A DNA stretch of 64,000 bases from Opitutaceae bacterium (lineage in GTDB: Bacteria > Verrucomicrobiota > Verrucomicrobiia > Opitutales > Opitutaceae): assembly GCA_002694885.1 (NCBI GenBank), contig NZNM01000072.1, forward strand, positions 36,639 through 100,638, written 5' to 3'. The notes under the pieces are model-generated. The model was not told the origin of the DNA and ran no database searches. It worked only from the letters and a program-made list of their open reading frames with translations. Position 1 is the stretch's first letter; every line of letters starts with the position of its first letter. Of this stretch, positions 29,509 to 39,261 are shown in pieces. A program made the translations under genes and the position numbers.

Positions 29509-30057
29509 TTAGTTCTTCGTCGCCTGTAGTGCCTTCATTTCCGCCTGCATCTGAGCGGGGTCGTAGAATGCTAGCATCTCTACTACCTTGCCCTTTGAGG
29601 TTCTAAAGTCCATATGCATTCGAAAGGAAACCTTGTTCCCAGTGGTGCGACCAACACCGGCAAAAACTCCCCATGCGTTAGTCCATATTGTCTGTTCGTT
29701 TGGTTGGTGCTCACCGAATGTTTGGTCCTTTGTCAGCAATGCCTCTGACGAGAAATAATTGGTATGAACATGAAGTTCCTCGAACTTGATGTCTTTGAAC
29801 ATTTGATTTCGAATGACATCGAGTCTCTTCAAGTACTCGTCCTTGCCCTTGATGTGAAGGTCGTTGATGTAGACCTCAAGTCCTTCGCTGAAGAAGGATT
29901 CCGCGAAGGAACTACTCTCGTCGGAGGTGCTCTCGAAATATTTATGCACCTTCATTGAAATATCATCTCTCGTTAGCAGATACGATTTTTCCTCTTCTGC
30001 GGACATTGGAGGGACTACGAGAACAAGCGTGAGGAGAAGGAGCGTAATAGATTTCAT
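29509..30057 (-). CDS. Secreted protein with SnoaL/NTF2-like features, hypothetical
   Basis: Signal peptide MKSITLLLLTLVLVVPPMSA; FFSEGLEVYINDLHIKGKDEYLKRLDVIRNQMF ... VEMLAFYDPAQM resembles NTF2-like folds. Confidence 0.55.
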   Translation of the reverse strand: MKSITLLLLTLVLVVPPMSAEEEKSYLLTRDDISMKVHKYFESTSDESSSFAESFFSEGLEVYINDLHIKGKDEYLKRLDVIRNQMFKDIKFEELHVHTNYFSSEALLTKDQTFGEHQPNEQTIWTNAWGVFAGVGRTTGNKVSFRMHMDFRTSKGKVVEMLAFYDPAQMQAEMKALQATKN

Positions 30058-30234
30058 ATGGTTATTAGTGTTTAGGCGTTAATGATTGGGAACAAGGTGT
30101 GATTGATACTACTGAAACTAGGTATGATCTGTTTTGTGGGTTCGTTTTTGGCAAATCCAAAAGGGACACTTTATGGGATACGCGAGTGCAATAAAAACCC
30201 CTGCAACCCCCGTGATTACTGGGAATATTGGGTA

Positions 30235-30771
30235 TTAAAATTGATTCTTCCACATCATCGATTCCATGGGAAGAGGCGAACGGTCGATGTATTTGGCGGA
30301 CGACTTCTTGTTGTACATAGTTTCTACGTCGCCCTGTACGTCGAAATAGATAAGCTGGCCGATCGGCATCCCCGCGTAGACGCGAACGGGTTGGGAAACG
30401 GAAATTTCTAAAGTCCAGTGGTTGCAAAATCCGACATCCCCTTTGCCGGCTGTAGCGTGAATGTCGATACCGAGCCGGCCAACGCTGGATTTTCCCTCTA
30501 GGAAGGGAACGTGGCAGTGCGTTTCCGTGTACTCGAGCGTGGTGCCGAGATAGGTCGTGCCTGGCTTGAGCACGAAGCCCTCATCACCAATTTCGAAATG
30601 GCGTATCTGATTGTGCTGCTTGGCATCGAGCACATCGGCAATATAGGTAGCCAGGTGCTTGCTTAGATGGACATCGTAGCTATTCGTGCCGAGCGCTTCT
30701 CGGGAAAAAGGCTCGATTACGATTTCACCTAGCTCGATAGACTTCAGAATCGCTCGATCGGACAGAATCAT
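30235..30771 (-). CDS. dcd: dCTP deaminase
   Basis: MILSDRAILKSIELGEIVIEPF, NSYDVHLSKHL, EGKSSVGRLGIDIHATAGKGDVGFCNHWTLEIS, VYAGMPIGQLIYF. Confidence 0.93.
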   Translation of the reverse strand: MILSDRAILKSIELGEIVIEPFSREALGTNSYDVHLSKHLATYIADVLDAKQHNQIRHFEIGDEGFVLKPGTTYLGTTLEYTETHCHVPFLEGKSSVGRLGIDIHATAGKGDVGFCNHWTLEISVSQPVRVYAGMPIGQLIYFDVQGDVETMYNKKSSAKYIDRSPLPMESMMWKNQF

Positions 30772-31967
30772 CCAAGGAGCTCCTTCAAGGCTCCCGCGGC
30801 GCGAGATAGGTTTTCGCTGGTCAATCCCGCGACGTTGATTCTCCCGCTATCCACAATGTAGATACTGTAATCAGCTCGGAGCTTTTGAGCCTGCTCTTTG
30901 GTTAAACCTGTGAATGAGAACATGCCTTTCTGCTTGATTAGAAAGCTGAAATCTCGAGCAACGCCAGCGTTAGATAGAGCGGACACGAATTGATGTCTGA
31001 CGTTTTGGATACGTTCGCGCATGGAAGCTACTTCAGCTATCCATTTTTCTTTCATTGTTTCATCATTAAGGATCGTTTCCACAATTGCCCCTCCGTGGGC
31101 AGGGGGATTCGAATAGTTAGTTCTCACTGAGATCTTGACTTGGCTCGCGACCCGCTCTGCTTCGTCGCCTCCATCAGTAAGTACATGGAGAGCGCCGACG
31201 CGTTCTCGGTAGAGCCCGAAATTCTTGGAAAAGGATTGGCAAACGAATAGCGGCAGTCCTGTCTCCGCGAGGCGTCGCGGTCCATAGGCATCTTGATCGA
31301 TATCCGAGCCGAATCCCTGATAGGCAAAATCAAGCAGAGGGATCCATCCCCTATTGGAAGCGATTAATGCTACCTCGTCCCATTGCTCAGGGCTAAGGTC
31401 CGCGCCAGTCGGATTGTGGCAGCAAGCGTGCAGTACAACCAGATCGCCAGCGGGAATACTGTTAAGCGATTCGATAAAGGCTCCGTAGTCGAGAGAGAGC
31501 GATGAGCTATTGAAGTAGCTGTAAGTTTTGATTTGGAATCCGGCGGCTGAAAAAATTCCTTTGTGGTTCGCCCAGGTCGGATTGCTGAGCCAGACATCGC
31601 TTGTATTCAGATTATTCTTAATGAATTCGCCGGCAACACGAAGGGCTCCGGTCCCACCGGGTGTATCGGCGGTGATAACGCGATTGCTCAAAGACGTGGC
31701 TGAGGCTTCGCCAAAGCAAAGCTGCTGTGTCAGGCTGGCATATTGTGGTGTCCCCGTGATCGGCAAATAGCTCTTTGTCTCGCTTGTTTCGGCCAGGCGT
31801 TTTTCGGCAGATCGAACGGTCTCGAGTATGGGCGTGGCGCCGTGATCGTTGACGAAAACCCCAACGCTCAAATTGATTTTTTCGGGATTGGGATCGGCTT
31901 TGAACGCCCCGGTCAAACTGAGAATGGGATCTGGCGGAGCTAGTGTTACAGAATCGAATTGCGACAT
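30768..31967 (-). CDS. Aspartate/aromatic amino acid aminotransferase (class I)
   Basis: PPDPILSLTGAFKADPNPEKINLSVGVF, HACCHNPTGADLSPEQW, LDFAYQGFGSDIDQDAY, CQSFSKNFGLYRERVGALHV; overlaps dcd by ATGA. Confidence 0.93.
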   Translation of the reverse strand: MSQFDSVTLAPPDPILSLTGAFKADPNPEKINLSVGVFVNDHGATPILETVRSAEKRLAETSETKSYLPITGTPQYASLTQQLCFGEASATSLSNRVITADTPGGTGALRVAGEFIKNNLNTSDVWLSNPTWANHKGIFSAAGFQIKTYSYFNSSSLSLDYGAFIESLNSIPAGDLVVLHACCHNPTGADLSPEQWDEVALIASNRGWIPLLDFAYQGFGSDIDQDAYGPRRLAETGLPLFVCQSFSKNFGLYRERVGALHVLTDGGDEAERVASQVKISVRTNYSNPPAHGGAIVETILNDETMKEKWIAEVASMRERIQNVRHQFVSALSNAGVARDFSFLIKQKGMFSFTGLTKEQAQKLRADYSIYIVDSGRINVAGLTSENLSRAAGALKELLG

Positions 31968-32111
31968 AGTGATTTCCTAGATGCTTCGTTATCCATTCGA
32001 AGCTCAGCTCACGCTAGGTTGAGCCGCAACTGTGTCAATGACTCGATAGGAGATGGGGCAGTTCTTTATTTCCTTCGGAGGGGTTTGGTCCATTGCCTAG
32101 TGGCTGGTTGA

Positions 32112-32340
32112 ATGAAGCTGGATATCGAAAAGCTATCGTTGGAATCGCGGAACGTGTTGCGGGCGTCAGCTCTGTTGGGGGAGCGATCTTCCATTCCAGT
32201 CTTGCTTCAGGCGGGATTCGAAGCGGTCGTTTTGGATCCGCTTTTCGGCAGTGGCTTGTTGCTGGAAGACAAAGGATCGCTGGCCCGCTTCTCTGATCCC
32301 AAGCTAGTCACGGAAGAGAAGGATCGTACTCCCTGGTCAA
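32112..32340 (+). pseudogene. Possible fragment of an AAA/LuxR-type ATPase regulator
   Basis: MKLDIEKLSLESRNVLRASALLGERSSIPVLLQAGFEAVVLDPLFGSGLLLEDKGSLARFSDPKLVTEE resembles the post-ATPase helical segment (LS.e.r.vLr.asvLGe...L..GLL...g..rF.hpl..e); no flanking domains. Confidence 0.35.
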
Positions 32341-32640
32341 TGAAGCGCCAATCTCAATGAATTCCCGTGCCGCCGGCACACGGCTCTCACGCAACAGGAC
32401 GGCGCGGACTTTACCTTTGCCGCGAGCCCACGCCGGGCCCAGAGTTTTCCTTCCAAGGCGATCCCCAGGGCCTTGGGCTTGAGCATCTGGTCGGCCAGGA
32501 GCTTCTTCAGCTCCGTGTTCTCCCCCTAGGGCTCGCGTAGCCTCTGCCCGGCTTGTCTTCTTCATCGATGATCTTCCTTTATTTGATCGTCGAGAATCGC
32601 TCCATCAAAAGTGGGCAAGTTCAAGGGTGCCCAGCCAACG
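32340..32640 (-). mobile_element. Decayed remnant of an IS3-family transposase OrfA
   Basis: Minus-strand translation QRLREP*GENTELKKLLADQMLKPKALGIALEGKL matches the RLRELE(G/A)EN..LKKLLAeqML...AL pattern of IS3 OrfA leucine-zipper regions; internal stop, and further conserved-looking residues continue in another frame. Confidence 0.6.
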
Positions 32641-32861
32641 GCACTTTCGGCCTGAATGATTCACCATGTACCTTTGAATTGGATACCCTATTTAATCTAA
32701 TACCAGAGCCCTTCGGATATTCGTGTGGACCTTCAAAATCTTTGTACTCTCGCACGGCTCAACATTGAGCAAATCATCTAGAAACCGCAAGTTTTTTTTG
32801 GTAGGAAAGCGGTAGGTGATTTTTTACCCTTCCCTTAATAACTTATAGCCAGCGTTTTAAA

Positions 32862-32951
32862 TGGCGGAGAGAGCGGGATTCGAACCCGCGGTACAGTTTC
32901 CTGCACACACGCTTTCCAAGCGTGCTCTTTAAACCACTCAGACATCTCTCC
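32862..32951 (-). tRNA. tRNA-Ser(GGA)
   Basis: Minus strand GGAGAGATGTCTGAGTGGTTTAAAGAGCACGCTTGGAAAGCGTGTGTGCAGGAAACTGTACCGCGGGTTCGAATCCCGCTCTCTCCGCCA: 7-bp acceptor stem, anticodon loop CTTGGAAAG, long variable arm, GTTCGAATC T-loop, encoded CCA. Confidence 0.95.
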
Positions 32952-33126
32952 GATAGTCCAGGTTGGAAGGGTGAGACGAATGGGGAAAAATCGGATTTCG
33001 CGCAACCGAAATCTCATTCTTTCTTGTTAGGCTGTTCAAGGCCCGCTCGCCGAACGATTTCTTCAAAATCCCGCTTGCATGTTGGAGACCCCCCTTTACG
33101 TTCCATCGTTCGTAGCTTTCCTAGTT

Positions 33127-33636
33127 ATGGTCTCTTCAAATCAAGACATCGGATATAACAGCAAAGTCGAGGGCGGGGTCGTCGTTTCCAAGGTGGATGC
33201 GGTGATAAATTGGATCCGTACCCACTCGCTCTGGCCCATGCCCATGGGGTTGGCCTGTTGCGCGATAGAGCTTATGGCAGTCGGAGCCTCACGGTTCGAC
33301 ATTTCCCGATTCGGGGCGGAAGTGATGCGATTCTCGCCTCGCCAGTCGGACGTCATGATCGTGGCAGGCACGGTCACCTACAAAATGGCCCCGGCTTTAC
33401 GTCGTATCTACGACCAAATGGCCGATCCTAAGTGGGTGATTGCGATGGGCGCCTGCGCGTCATCAGGCGGTATGTACCGATCTTATGCAACGCTACAGGG
33501 AGTGGATCGAATTGTTCCGGTAGATGTTTATGTAAGCGGATGCCCGCCGCGGCCAGAAGCGCTGCTCGACGCCTTGATGAAACTGCAAGACAAGGTTGGC
33601 CGAGAGCATTCCGCTAAAAATTTGACCCGGAGCTAG
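33127..33636 (+). CDS. nuoB: NADH-quinone oxidoreductase subunit B
   Basis: [79 protein letters not shown] opens at 33079, likely start ATG 33127. Confidence 0.96.
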   Translation: MVSSNQDIGYNSKVEGGVVVSKVDAVINWIRTHSLWPMPMGLACCAIELMAVGASRFDISRFGAEVMRFSPRQSDVMIVAGTVTYKMAPALRRIYDQMADPKWVIAMGACASSGGMYRSYATLQGVDRIVPVDVYVSGCPPRPEALLDALMKLQDKVGREHSAKNLTRS

Positions 33637-33651
33637 CGAAGTCACCCTCTT

Positions 33652-34269
33652 ATGATAGCTCAAGATCTCAAATCAGCCCTCGAAGAAGTTTGTCCTGAGC
33701 TCCAGGAAAGAGAAACGTTGGACTGGCCCGCGTTTAACTGTCCGATCGCTTCGCTCTTCGAGCTTATCAAGACGCTCAGGGACAACCACGTTTTTGATTC
33801 ACTGGTGGATGCGACGGCGATCGACAACGGAACGGAAGCGTCACCGAGATTTACGGTCGTCTACCACCTCTTCTCCTCCAAGAATCATAACTATGTCCGC
33901 ATAGCATCGGATTGCCAAGACGACAAGAATCCAACGGCTCCATCGCTTTGCTCATTGTTCAATAGTGCCAATTGGATGGAGCGTGAAACCTACGATCTTT
34001 TCGGGATTCGCTACGAGGACCATCCGGATCTTCGACGTATTCTCATGTGGGATGAATATCCCCACCATCCGCTTCGCAAGGAGTTCCCGCTTGCGGGCTT
34101 TGAAGAAGAACTTTGGGACCCGGAAATAGCCGCGGAAACGGGAACTAAAGTGAAGCCCGCGCCCATGGCGGGCGGACCTTTCGTCGCTCGCCAATCCGCT
34201 TTTGAAGGAGACCGCGAGCCGATAGCGAAGGACGAAAGCTGGAACGAGGCTGACGAGAAGCCTGAATAG
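33652..34269 (+). CDS. nuoC: NADH-quinone oxidoreductase subunit C
   Basis: ANWMERETYDLFGIRYEDHPDLRRILMWDEYPHHPLRKEFPL. Confidence 0.95.
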   Translation: MIAQDLKSALEEVCPELQERETLDWPAFNCPIASLFELIKTLRDNHVFDSLVDATAIDNGTEASPRFTVVYHLFSSKNHNYVRIASDCQDDKNPTAPSLCSLFNSANWMERETYDLFGIRYEDHPDLRRILMWDEYPHHPLRKEFPLAGFEEELWDPEIAAETGTKVKPAPMAGGPFVARQSAFEGDREPIAKDESWNEADEKPE

Positions 34270-34315
34270 AAGAACCCAATAGAATTTAACCAAACCAAGA
34301 CCCTCCCTTTCCTCC

Positions 34316-35557
34316 ATGCCAACCGATAAAGCAGAATACACCGCGCCTGATTCCGGCGCCAAGACCGCTGCGGCAGCTCAAGAATTCGAGACAGAGCATT
34401 TGGAGATGTCGATGGGCCCATCTCACCCATCTACCCACGGCGTGCTTCGACTGAATTTGGAGCTCGATGGGGAAATCGTAAAGATGTGCGATCCCGTTCT
34501 AGGATACTTGCATCGCGGCGACGAAAAGATCGCCGAGAACATGACCTATAACCAGTTTGTGCCTTACACGGACCGGTTGGACTACCTCGCTCCATTGGCG
34601 AACAACGCCGCCTATGCGATGGCAGTCGAGAAATTGGCGAATATGGAAGTTCCGGAGCGCTGTCAGGCCATTCGGGTGGTCACGAGTGAACTCGCTCGAA
34701 TATCAGCTCATTTGCTCGGATTGGGTGCATACACTATGGACGTAGGTGCCCTTACTGTGTTCATGATAACGTTTACTGAGCGCGAGAAACTATATAAGCT
34801 TTTCGAAGAGTTGACTGGCGCTCGTTTCACGACGAGCTATACGCGGATCGGGGGAGTGACGAGGGATATGCCTGATGGCTGGATGGACCGGGTGTTGACG
34901 TTCTGCGAAGAGCTTCTCCCTCTCCTGGATGATGTCGAGGCCCTGCTCACTCGTAATCGTATTTGGTTTGACCGTACAGCTGACGTTGGAGTGATCTCTA
35001 AAGAGGACGCGGTTTCTTATGGATTGACTGGCCCCAACCTTCGGGGATCTGGCGTGGATGTGGATTTGCGTCGCGACGCTCCCTACAGTGGTTACGAGAA
35101 CTACGAGTTTGAAGTTCCGTTGGGCGAAAACGGCGATTGCTATGACCGTTATGCGATACGGTTGGAGGAAATGAGGCAAAGCGTTCGCATCGTTCGCCAG
35201 GCGATCGATAAGATGCCAGACGGCCCATTCTACGCCGAAGAAGCGACGAAAATATTCGCTCCAAATAAGGGGAAGATCCTAACTTCGATGGAGGAGTTAA
35301 TCCAGAATTTCATGATTACTACTGAAGGCCCGGACATGCCGGCGGGGGAGGTTTACTTCGAGGCGGAAAATCCGAAGGGGGCTTTAGGATTCTACATCGT
35401 ATCCAAAGGGGGCGGGGTGCCCTACCGATTGAAAATTCGCGGCCCCTCGTTCAACAACCTGTCCATTCTTGAAAAAGTGTGTGTCGGAGGAATGGTATCC
35501 GACATCCCCGCCATTCTGGGAAGCCTGGATTTTGTGATGGGCGAATGCGATAGATAA
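34316..35557 (+). CDS. nuoD: NADH-quinone oxidoreductase subunit D
   Basis: MGPSHPSTHGVLRLNLELDGE, GYLHRGDEKIAENMTYNQFVPYTDRLDYL, GSLDFVMGECDR. Confidence 0.97.
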   Translation: MPTDKAEYTAPDSGAKTAAAAQEFETEHLEMSMGPSHPSTHGVLRLNLELDGEIVKMCDPVLGYLHRGDEKIAENMTYNQFVPYTDRLDYLAPLANNAAYAMAVEKLANMEVPERCQAIRVVTSELARISAHLLGLGAYTMDVGALTVFMITFTEREKLYKLFEELTGARFTTSYTRIGGVTRDMPDGWMDRVLTFCEELLPLLDDVEALLTRNRIWFDRTADVGVISKEDAVSYGLTGPNLRGSGVDVDLRRDAPYSGYENYEFEVPLGENGDCYDRYAIRLEEMRQSVRIVRQAIDKMPDGPFYAEEATKIFAPNKGKILTSMEELIQNFMITTEGPDMPAGEVYFEAENPKGALGFYIVSKGGGVPYRLKIRGPSFNNLSILEKVCVGGMVSDIPAILGSLDFVMGECDR

Positions 35558-35661
35558 TCGAAGAAGTAAAAATGAGGAATGAAGAGTTTTTGGATACGCA
35601 AGATGGTTGTTGAGCTAATGCCACTTCTTAATTCTTAAATCCTACTTCTTAATTTACTGAG

Positions 35662-36147
35662 ATGGAACTCAAGCCAGAGACACTAGCAGAAATCGAAGAA
35701 GCTATTCCGAAGTATCCGGAAAAGCAGAGTGCGGTAATGCCTCTGTTGCACGCGATTCAAAAGGATCAAGGGCTTTTGACGAATGAAGCGGCTGAATGGG
35801 TGGCGGGAAAGTTGGGAATGGAAGCAATCCAGGTACTTGCCGTGATTACCTTCTACCCGTTCTTCCGTCAGCACAGGATTGGAAAGCGGCACATCCGCGT
35901 TTGCAGAACCCTGTCCTGCGCAATGGCGGGAGGCGCGAAGGTTTGCGACAGGGTGCTTTCGGAATTCGATACCGGTTTAAACGAGATATCTCCGGGTGGT
36001 GAAGTGACGGTGGAGTTCGCCGAGTGTTTGGCGAGCTGCGGGTCGGCTCCCGTTATGCTAGTGGATGACGATCTTCATGAAAATCTGGACGAGGAAAAGG
36101 CCAAGGCCATTTGCGATCAAATTAAGTCGGAGGCGGTCCAAGCGTAA
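35662..36147 (+). CDS. nuoE: NADH-quinone oxidoreductase subunit E
   Basis: VITFYPFFRQHRIGKRHIRVCRTLSCAMAGG, VEFAECLASCGSAPVMLVDDDLHENL. Confidence 0.95.
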   Translation: MELKPETLAEIEEAIPKYPEKQSAVMPLLHAIQKDQGLLTNEAAEWVAGKLGMEAIQVLAVITFYPFFRQHRIGKRHIRVCRTLSCAMAGGAKVCDRVLSEFDTGLNEISPGGEVTVEFAECLASCGSAPVMLVDDDLHENLDEEKAKAICDQIKSEAVQA

Positions 36148-36152
36148 TTAAA

Positions 36153-37517
36153 ATGGCGATACATCCTAGAGAGAAGAGAATTATTCTCAAGTACGCGGAT
36201 GAGCCCGGCTACACTCCGGACATCGATTGCTACATGAGGCACGGGGGCTATGTGATGCTCAAAAAAGCCGTGGGCATGGACAAGCAGATGATTTGCGACG
36301 AGGTAAAAAATTCCCAGTTGCGTGGACGCGGAGGAGCCGGATTTCCCGCAGGCGTAAAATGGAGCTTTGTTGATCGCAAGTCGGGCAAGCCGGTATACAT
36401 GGTATGCAATTGCGATGAATCCGAGCCGGGAACGTTTAAGGATCGGCAGATCGTCCACAAGGATCCGCATCAGCTGATCGAAGGTATCATGATTTCTTGC
36501 TTCGCGACGGATTGCGCGAAGGCGTTTATCTACATCCGCGAGGAAATGCCCAAAGGGGCGAAGATCCTGGAACAGGCGATCAAGGAAGCGAAGGAAAAGA
36601 ATTTTGTCGGGGATGATATATTGGGATCTGGATACAGCTGCGACATCGTTGTCCATCGGGGAGCGGCTGCCTATATCTGCGGCGAAGAAACAGGACTGAT
36701 TGAATCTCTTGAAGGCAAGCGGGCAAATCCGCGTATCAAGCCACCGTACTTTCCGGCCGCCCTAGGGCTCTACATGTGTCCGACTATCGTGAATAATGTG
36801 GAGACGCTCTGCAATGTTAAGCATATCCTGGAAATGGGAGCGGAGGAGTATGCCAAAATTGGCCGTCCCAATAATACGGGTACACGGATTTGGTGTGTTT
36901 CTGGTGGTGTTAAGCGTCCTGGCTATTACGAAGTTGCGGGAATTACGCTGGGAGAATTGGTCTACGATATTTGTGGGGGACCAAAGGAAGGAAGGACGAT
37001 CAAAGCTATTATCCCGGGCGGATCGTCGATGAAGATCCTTAAAAATGGAGAGCGCTTCAAGGGCAAGGATCGTGATGGCAATGAGTACGATTGGGGAATC
37101 GAAGATATCCCTCTTGACTACGATGGAATTGCTGCTGCGGGTTCCATGTCGGGATCAGGCGGTATGATGGTTCTCGACGATTCCGTCGAGATCCCAGTGG
37201 CGCTAGCGAATTTGATGGCCTTTTATTCCCACGAGAGTTGCGGGCAATGCACGCCTTGCCGCGAAGGTTCATTGTGGCTTAAGAAGATTACTACTCGCAT
37301 GGTTCATGGCGAAGCTCGCCCTGAGGACGTGGATCTGTTAAGATCGGTGGCAGACCAAATTGAGGGAAGGACTATCTGCGCCTTTGGTTTTGCGGTTGCC
37401 TGGCCGGTGCAAAGCTACTTGGACAAATTCGAAGATGAATTTAGGGAATTCGCTCAAAGGCACAATCACTTGGGGGGAGATCGAACGGCGGCGAAAGAGC
37501 TCGCCTGCAACCACTGA
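36153..37517 (+). CDS. nuoF: NADH-quinone oxidoreductase subunit F
   Basis: LRGRGGAGFPAGVKWSF, NCDESEPGTFKDRQI, GAAAYICGEETGLIESLEGKR, SCGQCTPCREGSLWL. Confidence 0.97.
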   Translation: MAIHPREKRIILKYADEPGYTPDIDCYMRHGGYVMLKKAVGMDKQMICDEVKNSQLRGRGGAGFPAGVKWSFVDRKSGKPVYMVCNCDESEPGTFKDRQIVHKDPHQLIEGIMISCFATDCAKAFIYIREEMPKGAKILEQAIKEAKEKNFVGDDILGSGYSCDIVVHRGAAAYICGEETGLIESLEGKRANPRIKPPYFPAALGLYMCPTIVNNVETLCNVKHILEMGAEEYAKIGRPNNTGTRIWCVSGGVKRPGYYEVAGITLGELVYDICGGPKEGRTIKAIIPGGSSMKILKNGERFKGKDRDGNEYDWGIEDIPLDYDGIAAAGSMSGSGGMMVLDDSVEIPVALANLMAFYSHESCGQCTPCREGSLWLKKITTRMVHGEARPEDVDLLRSVADQIEGRTICAFGFAVAWPVQSYLDKFEDEFREFAQRHNHLGGDRTAAKELACNH

Positions 37518-37558
37518 CATGGCGAATGGATTTTCGGGAAACGCGATAGGCGCCTCTA

Positions 37559-39253
37559 ATGGAAGATAAGGACAATTTAATCACAGTTAACATCGATGGG
37601 CATGACCTGCAGGTTCCAGCCGGCACTAACATGGTCGAAGCTGCCGCGATGCTCCGGAAGGAGATCCCCCACTATTGCTATCACCCCAAACTTTCGATCG
37701 CGGGGAACTGCCGGATGTGTTTGGTCGAATTGGGAATGCCAGGTCGTGATCGAGCGACGGGCGAACCCATGCTCAACGAGGACGGTTCCCCGAAAATTAT
37801 GTGGATGCCTGGCCCGGCTATCGCCTGTGGTACTAAAGCGGCTCCCGGCATGCATATCAAAACGGATTCGCCCAAGGCTTTGGAGTCGCGAGAGGCGATC
37901 ACGGAATTTTTGCTGATTAACCACCCGCTAGACTGTCCGATTTGCGACCAAGCAGGCGAATGCACTTTGCAGGAATTCTCATCCAAGCATGGTCGAGGGT
38001 ATAGCCGGTTTATCGAAGAAAAGAACGTTAAGCCGAAGCGCACCCGCTTGGGCCCAAGGGTGACTTTGGATGATGAACGCTGCGTGCTCTGTTCACGTTG
38101 CATCCGTTTTTGCGACGAGATCGCCAATGATAGCGTCCTGGGATTCACAGACCGAGGCAGTTACTCGACGCTCACTTGCTTCCCTGGAAAGGAGCTGGCC
38201 AACAATTATTCGCTCAATACGGTAGACATTTGTCCCGTAGGAGCTCTGACCAGCACGGATTTCCGTTTTAAGATGCGTGTTTGGTTTCTAACCGAAATCA
38301 ACAGCATCGATTTTGAAACCAGCGTGGGGACCAACACGGTCGTTTCGGCTCGCGAAGGGAAAATTTACCGAGTCACCCCTAGACGGAATGACGAAGTCAA
38401 TGACACATGGATGACGGATTCGGGCCGGGAGCTTTACAAAATCGTGGAAGCGGAAGATCGCTTGACAGCCTGCTCAGTAGCTGGGGAAGAAACAGCGGCC
38501 ACAGAGGCGATCGTGAAAGCGAGCGAGACTCTGCGGGGAGGCAAGACCGCCATTGTCGGATCTGGCCAATGCAGCGTGGAAGAGCAATTCGCGCTCAAGG
38601 CTCTGGCGAAATCACTCGATGCTGTAAGTGTCGATTTGGTCGCCCGATACGGCGAAGACGATGGTTTGCTGATGTCAGTAGATCGGAATCCAAATGTTCG
38701 CGGGGCTTTAATGACGGGTTTGATCGATACGCTACCTGAGGAAAGACTCGAGGATCTGGGATCCAAGATCGATAGTGGAGAGGTGAGGACCGTTCTTTCA
38801 GTTAAGGAAGATCTGACTGAAGCGGGATTGTCAGAAGAACAGTTGTCTAAAGTCGATATCGTTTTCTTGGGAACGCATCGGAATGCGACTTCGGAAAAGG
38901 CTGATGTCGTTTTGGCCGGCCTCACGCAGTTCGAAAAATCCGGCACGGTAATCAATCAGCAATTTCGTATCCAGAAATTCAATCGCGTTGTACCAGGACC
39001 CAGAGGATGCATCGAGGACTTGTATGCGTTATCGACAATCGCGGCCAACTTCTCGGATGAGAAATTTCCATCCACCGTGGGCTCAATTTGGAAACAGCTC
39101 GCTGGCGAAAATAGCCAATTTTCGGAGTTAAGCTTTCAATCCCTGTCCGACCAAGGACAAGTTCTCGACGGCAGCGCCTTCGAGCATCTGCCTTTCCGGG
39201 AAGGAAAATCTCTGCACTTTGAACCGAAGCGTGAGGCGGTAGCTGCCGAGTAA
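37559..39253 (+). CDS. nuoG: NADH-quinone oxidoreductase subunit G (short form)
   Basis: HYCYHPKLSIAGNCRMCLVELG, NHPLDCPICDQAGECTLQ, DDERCVLCSRCIRFC, DICPVGALTSTDFRFKMRVW. Confidence 0.95.
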   Translation: MEDKDNLITVNIDGHDLQVPAGTNMVEAAAMLRKEIPHYCYHPKLSIAGNCRMCLVELGMPGRDRATGEPMLNEDGSPKIMWMPGPAIACGTKAAPGMHIKTDSPKALESREAITEFLLINHPLDCPICDQAGECTLQEFSSKHGRGYSRFIEEKNVKPKRTRLGPRVTLDDERCVLCSRCIRFCDEIANDSVLGFTDRGSYSTLTCFPGKELANNYSLNTVDICPVGALTSTDFRFKMRVWFLTEINSIDFETSVGTNTVVSAREGKIYRVTPRRNDEVNDTWMTDSGRELYKIVEAEDRLTACSVAGEETAATEAIVKASETLRGGKTAIVGSGQCSVEEQFALKALAKSLDAVSVDLVARYGEDDGLLMSVDRNPNVRGALMTGLIDTLPEERLEDLGSKIDSGEVRTVLSVKEDLTEAGLSEEQLSKVDIVFLGTHRNATSEKADVVLAGLTQFEKSGTVINQQFRIQKFNRVVPGPRGCIEDLYALSTIAANFSDEKFPSTVGSIWKQLAGENSQFSELSFQSLSDQGQVLDGSAFEHLPFREGKSLHFEPKREAVAAE

Positions 39254-39261
39254 CGAGCCTC

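Noticed and set aside
32835-33017. 60-aa minus-strand ORF
   Set aside because: It is the translation of the tRNA-Ser gene.
35558-35661. AT-rich repeated CTTCTTAATT strings between nuoD and nuoE as a regulatory element
   Set aside because: Short, low-complexity similarity only; no hairpin or conserved motif that I can support.
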